NCBI GenBank assembly: GCA_020634565.1
Contig: JACKBN010000013.1
Location: 1 to 64,000, forward strand
Length of the DNA stretch: 64,000 nucleotides
Origin: Ardenticatenaceae bacterium
GTDB taxonomy: Bacteria > Chloroflexota > Anaerolineae > Promineifilales > Promineifilaceae
Reading direction: 5' to 3'
Part shown: positions 27,087 to 33,726 of the stretch, piece after piece
Layout of the letters: every line of letters starts with the position of its first letter
How positions within the stretch are numbered: position 1 is the stretch's first letter
Position numbers and translations under genes: made by a program
The notes under the pieces: generated by a model
What the model was told of the DNA's origin: nothing
Seen by the model: only the letters and a program-made list of their open reading frames with translations
The model's database searches: none

Positions 27087-27533
27087 TTACGTGAGCGTCT
27101 TGCCCAAACAAACCGAGCGCTGCGTATGTTTGTATTTGCCGTAGGCTGCTACTTCCACATAGCCATGCCGCAGGTAAAATTGGACGGCCTGGGTGTTCAC
27201 AATCCTGGTTGAAAGCACCAACTTTTCACAGCCCAGAGCAGCGGCTTTTGCCTCAAGCACCTGCAATAGTTGACCACCGCCGCCCGGCACCGTGGAATAC
27301 ATTCGTTTGATTTCCCACGTCTTCTCTTCTAACCAGCGGAGGGCGCCACAAGCAACGGCCGTTTCCCCCCGTTCCAGCACCAGAAAAGCATCCTTCGCCG
27401 CATCAAACACCTCAGGCGAATAGGAACTTGAACCATCATCCCCGGTTAGGGTTTGCAACGTCGCATTCAACTGCGCAATCAGCAGTTGGGCGGCTGGATC
27501 ATCGGGCGTCGTAAATCTGGCTACAAACATCAT
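27087..27533 (-). CDS. GNAT-family N-acetyltransferase
   Basis: A 148-residue GNAT acetyltransferase using acetyl-CoA. Strand 4 and the pyrophosphate loop are visible (KTWEIKRMYSTVPGGGGQLLQVLEAKA, read in segments), followed by KLVLSTRIVNTQAVQFYLRHGYVEV, the usual C-terminal part. The loop RMYSTVPGGGG departs from the classical Q/RxxGxG/A but keeps glycines. It is convergent with the penicillin-binding protein gene and eight bases from the next gene. Substrate unknown. Confidence 0.8.
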   Translation of the reverse strand: MMFVARFTTPDDPAAQLLIAQLNATLQTLTGDDGSSSYSPEVFDAAKDAFLVLERGETAVACGALRWLEEKTWEIKRMYSTVPGGGGQLLQVLEAKAAALGCEKLVLSTRIVNTQAVQFYLRHGYVEVAAYGKYKHTQRSVCLGKTLT

Positions 27534-27541
27534 AGGGTCTC

Positions 27542-28522
27542 TTAATGATTTGCCAAAACGGGTGAGTCGTTGGCGGCAACAGTAATAATCACTTTGCCTT
27601 GGGCGTGCCCTTCTGCCAAATAGCGTAACGCTTCAGGCAGTTCAGCCAGCGGATAACATCTATCAATCACCGAATTGATCTGGCCAGACGACAACAATTC
27701 TGCCAAATATGCCAGATCCTTCTGACTAGGCTGGGCCATCATATTGACCATTTTCTTCCCATTACGGCGTCTGCGCCACAAAAGGGCGGGCAAGAAAGTG
27801 GTGGTGACAAAACGGCCGTTCTTCCCCAAAGCCCGTTCATATTCCGCCACTGAACGATTGCCCACCGTATCAAAAATCAAGTCGTACGGCTGGTCTGTTT
27901 GGCTGAAATCTTCCTTTTTGTAATCAATCACGTGATCTGCGCCGATAGCCTGCACCATTTTCAGTTTGCGGCTGCTGGCAACGGCAGTTACCTCCGCACC
28001 CAATACCTTCGCTATCTGTACCCCAAACGACCCCACACCCCCAGAGGCACCATTGATCAACACTTGCTCGCCTGGCTGCAAATTGCCCCGGTCGCGCAGG
28101 CCTTGCAAAGCGGTAACGGCCGTCATCGGCACGGCGGCGGCTTGCGGAAAGGCGAGATTGGCCGGTTTGGATACCAAAACTGCTTCTGGCACCGCCACAT
28201 ACTCGGCAAAACCACCCCGCCCCTGCCCCGACAAGTCGCCAAACACCGCGTCGCCTACCTGAAATTGGGTCACGTTAAGGCCAATCGCCTCAACAATACC
28301 AGCAACGTCAGAGCCTAGAATTGTCTGCTTGGGTTTGAACAGCCCGGTGCTAAACCGCAGGCTGCCACTGAGGACGTGATGGTCAGCTTGATTTACGGCC
28401 GTTGCCACCACCTTCACCAGCACCTCACCCGCCTTGGGTGTCGGTTTGTCCACATCCACCAGCTGCAACCCATCCGGCGCACCATATTTTGTGAACACCA
28501 TCGCTTTCATTTTTGTCGTCAT
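27542..28522 (-). CDS. Zinc-type alcohol dehydrogenase / NADPH:quinone reductase family protein
   Basis: A 326-residue medium-chain dehydrogenase/reductase, quinone-oxidoreductase-like with no zinc ligands. Features are the GroES-like N-terminal domain (KAMVFTKYGAPDGLQL, GSDVAGIVEAIG), the cofactor loop INGASGGVGSFGVQ, and VIDYKKEDF. ATG 28522 has AAGGAG eight bases upstream; the frame is open further upstream, but without a good start. It follows the DUF4386 gene on the same strand. A second family member is at 36682-37677, with similar neighbours. Confidence 0.85.
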   Translation of the reverse strand: MTTKMKAMVFTKYGAPDGLQLVDVDKPTPKAGEVLVKVVATAVNQADHHVLSGSLRFSTGLFKPKQTILGSDVAGIVEAIGLNVTQFQVGDAVFGDLSGQGRGGFAEYVAVPEAVLVSKPANLAFPQAAAVPMTAVTALQGLRDRGNLQPGEQVLINGASGGVGSFGVQIAKVLGAEVTAVASSRKLKMVQAIGADHVIDYKKEDFSQTDQPYDLIFDTVGNRSVAEYERALGKNGRFVTTTFLPALLWRRRRNGKKMVNMMAQPSQKDLAYLAELLSSGQINSVIDRCYPLAELPEALRYLAEGHAQGKVIITVAANDSPVLANH

Positions 28523-28673
28523 ACCCCGAACTCCTTTTGGCACCAAAGTGTGAGAATCAAACAGATAGGTGGCGCGGATGAGAAACGGCCGTTTCAACAA
28601 TTCCACGCGCCATCTCTCACTATCCACGCCAACCAACTACCGATTACCTCTTACCGAACACTGATCACCGTCA

Positions 28674-29387
28674 CTAAGCCGTAGCCATCGCCTGACGGCT
28701 CTCCGGCTTTGGCGTGCGAATGCCCTTGATGAGCAGCCACAACGTGAAGGACAATTCGGCAATAATCGCCGGGGCAATCATGATGTTGGCAAACAGAATC
28801 GCCTGCTGGGGCAACAAGAAGATGCCGAAGCTATCCAACACATAGCCCGCCCCCGCAATTGCCAGCATGATGCCCAGAATGCTGGGGAACAGCTCAGATT
28901 TGACCACCAGATAACCCAAAAAGAATAGACTTGGGGCAAAAAACGCTTCCGAAACCAATACGCCGTAGTAATGCACATCGGTAAACAAGAGCACCAGCGA
29001 GTTAATCTGCTCTGGCGAGAAGGTCGCCAGATAATCGCCACCATTGATCAAAATCAGCGGGAAAATAAAGTTGATCAAGTTCGCCGCATGAACGGCCGCT
29101 TGCATCAATCGCGTCGTCACCATCAGCAAAGCCACCGTCTTGTTGACCGGTGCCAACAGCTTGTACAGCAAAATCGTCGTGCCAATTTCACTCAAAAAGA
29201 CAATCAGATAGCTCACCACGCCGCTGCGATACAGTGACTCCGACGCCCGGATATTTTCGGCCGTAGCCGCGGCATCACCCGCCACATTCAGGCTGCCGCT
29301 CACAAACATGAAGACAAACATATTGGCAAAAAAGATAGCAAGATAAAGGACACCAGTGGTACGGGCAGTTTTCTTAATAGAATTCAT
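28674..29387 (-). CDS. DUF4386 family membrane protein
   Basis: A 237-residue integral membrane protein with about six helices, matching the DUF4386 pattern: N-terminal ARTTGVLYLAIF, a central RLMQAAVHAANL and a C-terminal helix pair. Function of the family is unknown. The start at 29387 has AAGGAG; upstream reading frame lies in spacer DNA. A hairpin precedes its ribosome binding site. Confidence 0.8.
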   Translation of the reverse strand: MNSIKKTARTTGVLYLAIFFANMFVFMFVSGSLNVAGDAAATAENIRASESLYRSGVVSYLIVFLSEIGTTILLYKLLAPVNKTVALLMVTTRLMQAAVHAANLINFIFPLILINGGDYLATFSPEQINSLVLLFTDVHYYGVLVSEAFFAPSLFFLGYLVVKSELFPSILGIMLAIAGAGYVLDSFGIFLLPQQAILFANIMIAPAIIAELSFTLWLLIKGIRTPKPESRQAMATA

Positions 29388-29410
29388 TTTGTTTCTCCTT
29401 AATTTGTTGA

Positions 29411-29444
29411 AGATTGGCCCCATTTCCAAAGATGGGACCAATCT
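29411..29444 (-). repeat. Hairpin in the spacer before the DUF4386 gene
   Basis: AGATTGGCCCCAT and ATGGGACCAATCT pair over 13 bases with one mismatch and an 8-base loop. It lies 24 bases before the start codon and 11 bases after the preceding stop. A relative of the same sequence occurs at 47725-47815. Confidence 0.6.
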
Positions 29445-29454
29445 GGATTTACAT

Positions 29455-29922
29455 TTATCGTCGTGTATAAAACAGCTGCGAAGCGGATTGCACAATTTCC
29501 GCCAAAGCCAGCCCCACAATAACCACGTTTGCCGTGTCAAAAATCGTCAACGCCAGCACGAAGGTAGAACCTACAGCCGCCACGGCAGCCACAGCCAGCA
29601 CAAAGTAAGCATTCCGTCTGGCCTTGTGCGTGGCCGCCTGTTCTGCTGCGCCAACGGATTCCACACTACCCTGACCAATCGCCAGCACCGCTTGCAGCAC
29701 AATCTGCGCCACCACAATCAGGATGAGGGTGGTTATCACCACGCCACCATATCCGGCAGGGAGGGTATCGCTGGCCACCGCCGCGGGCCGCATCGGCCAC
29801 ACACGGGCGATGAAGTAAAGAGCTACGCTGCTGGTAATCACCAAAGACACGCCAGCGCTCTTCTGCTGAAAAGAGATATTGTTCATGCTGTTGTTGGAAC
29901 GATTGATGGTTTCTTGATTCAT
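29455..29922 (-). CDS. Small four-helix membrane protein
   Basis: A 155-residue protein with four predicted transmembrane helices, a polar N-terminus (MNQETINRSNNSMNN) and a conserved-looking charged loop (EQAATHKARRNAYFV) between helices 2 and 3. The family was not recognised. ATG 29922 has AAGGAG seven bases upstream. It sits between the 71-residue protein gene and the DUF4386 gene, same strand, short spacers, so it is likely cotranscribed. Confidence 0.7.
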   Translation of the reverse strand: MNQETINRSNNSMNNISFQQKSAGVSLVITSSVALYFIARVWPMRPAAVASDTLPAGYGGVVITTLILIVVAQIVLQAVLAIGQGSVESVGAAEQAATHKARRNAYFVLAVAAVAAVGSTFVLALTIFDTANVVIVGLALAEIVQSASQLFYTRR

Positions 29923-29945
29923 ATTTCTCTCCTTCGTAAAGGTGG

Positions 29946-29964
29946 GTCGGATTGTCAATCCGAC
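29946..29964 (-). repeat. GTCGGATTG inverted repeat, copy 1
   Basis: GTCGGATTG-T-CAATCCGAC, a near-perfect palindrome just upstream of a ribosome binding site. Longer copies occur at 55572-55598 and 56674-56694. Confidence 0.75.
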
Positions 29965-29973
29965 TTACGATTT

Positions 29974-30189
29974 TCATTTTTGAAGCTGAGTGACAGAGAT
30001 AAGCGGCAAACCCAAATCGCGCACCTTGCGCAGCAGGCCGTGCAGCGCTGCCTGGTCTACCACCGGTCCAGTTAAGAGCGTGTCGCCGTTGTCAGCCTGA
30101 GTGAGCGTCATCTGGTCAAACCATTCTGTCCATTGCGCACCTAGCTGGCCGCCAATCCTGATTTGATAAATTGTTGGCTTACTTGACAT
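29974..30189 (-). CDS. Small protein of an unnamed 70-78-residue family, paralog 1
   Basis: A 71-residue protein clearly related to the one at 36453-36689: both share a pattern of I-x-GQL, W-x-x-WF, a central NG-x-T-x-LTG, VDQAAL-x-G-x-L and L-x-L-x-x-V near the end. Two strands, a turn and a helix are plausible. No catalytic motif is seen. AAGG precedes the ATG. It starts the small membrane-protein cluster 28.7-30.2 kb. Function unknown; a partner of the neighbouring oxidoreductases or regulators is possible. Confidence 0.75.
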   Translation of the reverse strand: MSSKPTIYQIRIGGQLGAQWTEWFDQMTLTQADNGDTLLTGPVVDQAALHGLLRKVRDLGLPLISVTQLQK

Positions 30190-30318
30190 GCTCTTACCCT
30201 TCTTGCTTGGCCGGGGCTGTTGCGCCGTGCTGCTTGCTCAATCTGCCTATACCTTATCGGTCAGGGGGTATTGCCGTATAGGTTCGAAAGTATTGTTTGG
30301 GGGTATTGTTCGGATTGA

Positions 30319-31572
30319 TTAGTATCCTTCAGCTGCGTACCGTATCTGCGGAAATGCCGCGGCTTCAGGCGCGAGCGCAGTGGCAGCCGCAGCATCCTGC
30401 TTCAGTTCCGCCAGCAAAAACGCCGTCGTAAAATGGCTGATCAGGTCATGTGCTTCCAATCGATTCCAATTAGTGTCGGCGCAAAATTCGCCCGCCAGCG
30501 GCCTGGCATACCAACGCACCTCAGCACATGGATTGGTGAAAATCATGTGCTCCGCCTCATCCAGAGCGACCAGCGCCTTGCGCGGACTGGACACGTAATC
30601 GTAGGTTGGCTGCGCACTCCATTCGAAAGGCGAATCGTGATCGGCCGTGCCGCCAATCGCCAAAACCGGTACTTGGATTTCCGCCAAGCCCGCTTCACCA
30701 AAGAAGAAGGCATCCCCCGCCAGCGCCACCACGGCAGCCACCCGTTCATCGCCCCAGCCGGGCCACAAACCATCTGGTTGCGTTGCCAAACCAGCCAGCT
30801 CGGCCATTTCCGACAGGTGAGGCAGCAGCATGTCGCACAGCCAGGCGGCAGGATGTTCTTCGCGAGCTGCTTCTTCGCAATGTGTTTTGAGACCAGCAGA
30901 ATCAATGCGCGCCCCCGCCACCGCCAGCGCCGTGTAGCCACCGTAGGAGTGCCCCAGCACCGCCACCGTTTCAGGATCGACCAGTCCAGCAAGCGTGCCG
31001 TTTGGCTGCGTTTGTGTATCCACGTAAGCAAAAACAGACTGGATTTCAAACGGCCGTTTCACTGCCCCCTGCCACAAACCCGTTTCCGGATTCATCTGCT
31101 CGTCATGCTCCACGGCTAACACCACAAAACCATAAGACGCCAGATGTTCCGCCAGCCAACCGTAGCTGGACGCGCTCATAGCAAAACCCGGCGACAAAAT
31201 CACCAGTGGGTACGGGCCATCGGCCAGATCGTAAGCCGCATCTTGCACAGCATAGCTGGCATCTGTCGCCAGGGTCACTGCCCCGACAACGGGCAGCTTA
31301 ATCTGATATTCGTAGGGTTCGGCTTCGGCCGCCCCAGCTTCTGCCGGATACCAGAGAGACAGTTCCAGGTTTGGCTCCTCAGCCATCGCCAAAACCTGAC
31401 GGCCAACGGAATGCAATCCCGGCACGCCGTAGGTTGGCGCATTAGCGCGCACCTCGGCGTGTGCCCTGGCACAAATGGCAGCAGCGCATTTTTGCGGCCG
31501 CGTGCCAAAATACGCCCCCGCCAGCAACAAAATCGAGAATAAACCAAAGATCAATTTCTTATGGGCCAACAT
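30319..31572 (-). CDS. Exported alpha/beta hydrolase (PAF-acetylhydrolase / dienelactone hydrolase-like)
   Basis: A 417-residue serine hydrolase. A hydrophobic N-terminus (7-23) is a signal peptide or anchor. The nucleophile elbow is GHSYGGYTALA and the oxyanion region is VILSPGFAMSASSYGWLAEHLASYGFVV, read in segments. A late Asp (GTADHDSPFEW) and a His (LDEAEHMIF) complete the triad, as in platelet-activating-factor acetylhydrolase-like proteins. AAAGGAG precedes the ATG. It is divergent from the Rrf2 gene, whose promoter region it shares. Natural substrate unknown. Confidence 0.82.
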   Translation of the reverse strand: MLAHKKLIFGLFSILLLAGAYFGTRPQKCAAAICARAHAEVRANAPTYGVPGLHSVGRQVLAMAEEPNLELSLWYPAEAGAAEAEPYEYQIKLPVVGAVTLATDASYAVQDAAYDLADGPYPLVILSPGFAMSASSYGWLAEHLASYGFVVLAVEHDEQMNPETGLWQGAVKRPFEIQSVFAYVDTQTQPNGTLAGLVDPETVAVLGHSYGGYTALAVAGARIDSAGLKTHCEEAAREEHPAAWLCDMLLPHLSEMAELAGLATQPDGLWPGWGDERVAAVVALAGDAFFFGEAGLAEIQVPVLAIGGTADHDSPFEWSAQPTYDYVSSPRKALVALDEAEHMIFTNPCAEVRWYARPLAGEFCADTNWNRLEAHDLISHFTTAFLLAELKQDAAAATALAPEAAAFPQIRYAAEGY

Positions 31573-31688
31573 TTCTTGCTCCTTTCACAACGTTAAGATG
31601 GGTGAAGCATAGCCACGCAGCAGAACGACCGTACAGACACGAAAGTAGGGTGATGGGTATTGTTTTTCGAAATTTTCTATCTTGGGGA

Positions 31689-31716
31689 TTGACAAAGCAC
31701 CTTAACTACATATACT
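31689..31716 (+). promoter_or_regulatory. Sigma-70-like promoter of the Rrf2 gene
   Basis: TTGACA (31689-31694), 16 bases, then TATACT (31711-31716). The -10 box lies inside the operator-like palindrome at 31704-31728, so a bound repressor would block it. Confidence 0.65.
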
Positions 31717-31728
31717 TTATATATCGTT
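31704..31728. promoter_or_regulatory. Operator candidate 1 for the Rrf2 regulator
   Basis: A 25-base imperfect palindrome beginning AACTACATAT and ending ATATATCGTT. It matches the site at 32208-32232 at 20 of 25 positions and covers the -10 box, which suggests autorepression. Confidence 0.6.
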
Positions 31729-31755
31729 AAATAATACAGTGTAGGTTTTCAGGTT

Positions 31756-32184
31756 ATGAGCTATTCATTGTCATTTTCACAGGCGATTGTCACTGTGCTT
31801 TTTGTGGGCGATAAAGTTGAGCAAGGTTTTTACGACTTTGTGCCCACCAAAGAACTGTCTGAGGCGCTGAACATTGCCCGGCCAACGGCCGTTAAAATCT
31901 TGGGCAACCTCGCTGGAGCGGGCATCATCGAGACGCGTGAAGGGGCCAAAGGGGGCGTCCGGCTGGCGCTGCCCCCCGCTGAGATCACGATTATGGATAT
32001 TTTTCAAGCGATTGAATCAGGTAAGGCGCTGTTCCGGCATGATTTTGAGCTGGCGGTGACTGGCGAAAAGCCGACGCGAGCACAGGGTGCGATTCTGGAC
32101 ATTCTCAACGAAGCCGAAGCAGCCATGCACAACCGGCTGGGGCAAACGACCATTGCCGATTTGCTATCCATCGTAAACGCATAG
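31756..32184 (+). CDS. Rrf2-family transcriptional regulator without cluster cysteines
   Basis: A 142-residue winged-helix repressor. The HTH is at about 30-55 (TKELSEALNIARPTAVKILGNL), followed by the family wing GAKGGVRLALPP and EITIMDIFQAIE. It has no cysteine, so it cannot carry the [2Fe-2S] cluster of IscR or NsrR and must sense something else, or nothing. It is flanked by two near-identical operators, one over its own promoter and one before the next gene, so it probably regulates both. Its Shine-Dalgarno is weak. Confidence 0.85.
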   Translation: MSYSLSFSQAIVTVLFVGDKVEQGFYDFVPTKELSEALNIARPTAVKILGNLAGAGIIETREGAKGGVRLALPPAEITIMDIFQAIESGKALFRHDFELAVTGEKPTRAQGAILDILNEAEAAMHNRLGQTTIADLLSIVNA

Positions 32185-32207
32185 CCTGCTAAATTTTTTT
32201 TGTTTAT

Positions 32208-32232
32208 AACTATATATAATCAATATATAGTT
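32208..32232. promoter_or_regulatory. Operator candidate 2, before the small membrane protein
   Basis: AACTATATAT-AATCA-ATATATAGTT, 10-base perfect arms. It includes a TATAAT (32215-32220) that could be a -10 box. The near match to the site over the Rrf2 promoter supports a shared regulator. Confidence 0.6.
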
Positions 32233-32267
32233 TATTTATTAAACCAGTTTCACCAAAAGGAGCAAAA

Positions 32268-32681
32268 ATGAAACGATTAAAAATCTTGTTGCGGTTGATT
32301 GGTGTGGTACAGATTGTTTTAGGCCTGTTGTATCTGTTTGCGCCGCTGAATTTTCTGGCGCTGCTGGGCCATTCCGTGCCGGAAGCAGACATCGCCTACC
32401 CGCTGGGGATGCTGGCTGCCCGCTTTCTGGCGTATGGTGTGGGTATGTTTTTCATTGCCCGTGCGCCAGAGAAGTATGGATTCTGGATCAACAATATGAT
32501 CCTCATCCAGGCGGTAGACTTGGCGGCGGGTATTTTTTACACGGCAACGGGTGCAGTGGGGCTGGCTCTGTCGGCGTTCCCAATGTTTAACGCCACGCTG
32601 TTTATTGTTTTGCTATGGGCATGGCGGCCTCGGGGAGAAACGGCCGTTTCCACCACAAAAACATTAGGCATTGTCGAATAA
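32268..32681 (+). CDS. Small four-helix membrane protein under probable Rrf2 control
   Basis: A 137-residue integral membrane protein with four predicted helices (about 7-30, 42-62, 72-95, 100-117). The family was not recognised; it is similar in size and layout to the protein at 24253. AAAGGAG lies well before the ATG. The operator-like palindrome 36 bases upstream ties it to the Rrf2 regulator gene before it. Confidence 0.7.
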   Translation: MKRLKILLRLIGVVQIVLGLLYLFAPLNFLALLGHSVPEADIAYPLGMLAARFLAYGVGMFFIARAPEKYGFWINNMILIQAVDLAAGIFYTATGAVGLALSAFPMFNATLFIVLLWAWRPRGETAVSTTKTLGIVE

Positions 32682-32687
32682 ACACAA

Positions 32688-32726
32688 AGATAGGCGTTAT
32701 CCTTCACTGCGGGATAACGCCTATCT
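32688..32726. terminator. Hairpin between convergent genes
   Basis: AGATAGGCGTTATCC and its exact complement (32712-32726) form a 15-base stem with a 9-base loop between convergent genes. No long U-tract follows on either strand, so it may act as a weak bidirectional terminator. Confidence 0.6.
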
Positions 32727-32756
32727 CGTTCAAATTTGGCAAGACGGTTTGGTGGG

Positions 32757-33629
32757 TTAGCCGCTTTTCTGCACCGGAATCCAAATCTCACTGCGATAGT
32801 TCGGCACGGTGGTATCTTTGCCCTCATTCCACAAAATCTCCGGCCCATGCACCTGCTCATAGCCGGAGGTGGGGAACCATTCAGCGTAAATGCGACCCCA
32901 GATGTTTTGCAGCGTCTCCGGGAATGGCCCCACCGACTCAAACACAGCCCAGGTATAGGCAGGCACTGCCAATCTGGACAGACCGTCTGGGGCTGGCTCC
33001 GTGGTGGCCACGCCAATGTAATGGTCCAACTCGCCGCCATCCTGCCGACCCTCGCTAAAGTTAGTCGAGGCGCTAATCATGCCTTTGGGTTCCACGTTGC
33101 ACAATGCCTTCAGCGTGGCAATGGTGGCTGCATCCAAACTTTGCCACATAGCGGCAATCTCCGGATTCACTCCTTCGTAAATCAACTTTACCCGCCGCAT
33201 CAGGCCCACAATGCCAAATGGCGCTTTTTCTTCAAGGCGATAGTTCATTTCACTTGCTCCTTTGATGGTTAATTGGAAACTTAACCGTGGATACGCCTTC
33301 AGCGGCTGGCCGCTGCTTTTGGCTTCGCTGGGGGTGATGCCGTGCAGGCTGGCAAAAGCGCGAGCAAACGCGTCGGGTGAGCTGTAGCCGCATTTTACGG
33401 CCGTATCCAACACCGACACCCCGCTCTGCTGCAATTCAAACGCCGCCAGCGTCAGCCGCCTACGCCGGATGTACTCGGAAAGCGACACGCCAGCCAAAAA
33501 AGAAAACATGCGCCGAAAATGATACTCAGAGCAAAGCGCCAACTGTTCCACACGCTGCATCTCAATCTCATCACACAAATTTTCTTCAATGTAGGCCAAA
33601 GCCAGGTTCATTCTCTCCAGCGAATCCAC
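32757..33629 (-). CDS. AraC-family regulator with GyrI-like effector domain
   Basis: A 290-residue regulator. The N-terminal 105 residues carry two AraC helix-turn-helix units (LCDEIEMQRVEQLALCSEYHFRRMF and VLDTAVKCGYSSPDAFARAF, read in segments). Residues 125-290 form a GyrI-like ligand-binding domain (DHYIGVATTEPAPDG). This Rob/SoxS-like layout binds hydrophobic or drug-like compounds. The start is a GTG at 33629, with AGGAG nine bases upstream. It follows no operon; its target is unknown but could be the neighbouring oxidoreductase cluster. Confidence 0.85.
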   Translation of the reverse strand: MDSLERMNLALAYIEENLCDEIEMQRVEQLALCSEYHFRRMFSFLAGVSLSEYIRRRRLTLAAFELQQSGVSVLDTAVKCGYSSPDAFARAFASLHGITPSEAKSSGQPLKAYPRLSFQLTIKGASEMNYRLEEKAPFGIVGLMRRVKLIYEGVNPEIAAMWQSLDAATIATLKALCNVEPKGMISASTNFSEGRQDGGELDHYIGVATTEPAPDGLSRLAVPAYTWAVFESVGPFPETLQNIWGRIYAEWFPTSGYEQVHGPEILWNEGKDTTVPNYRSEIWIPVQKSG

Positions 33630-33726
33630 CGGTTAATCTCCTGTTTTCACCAGCATAGGGGAAATGAAACAGCGCTGCCCGACAATCCGTGCCGGATTTT
33701 GTCGGATAGAAGTCGTTTGCGACCGG

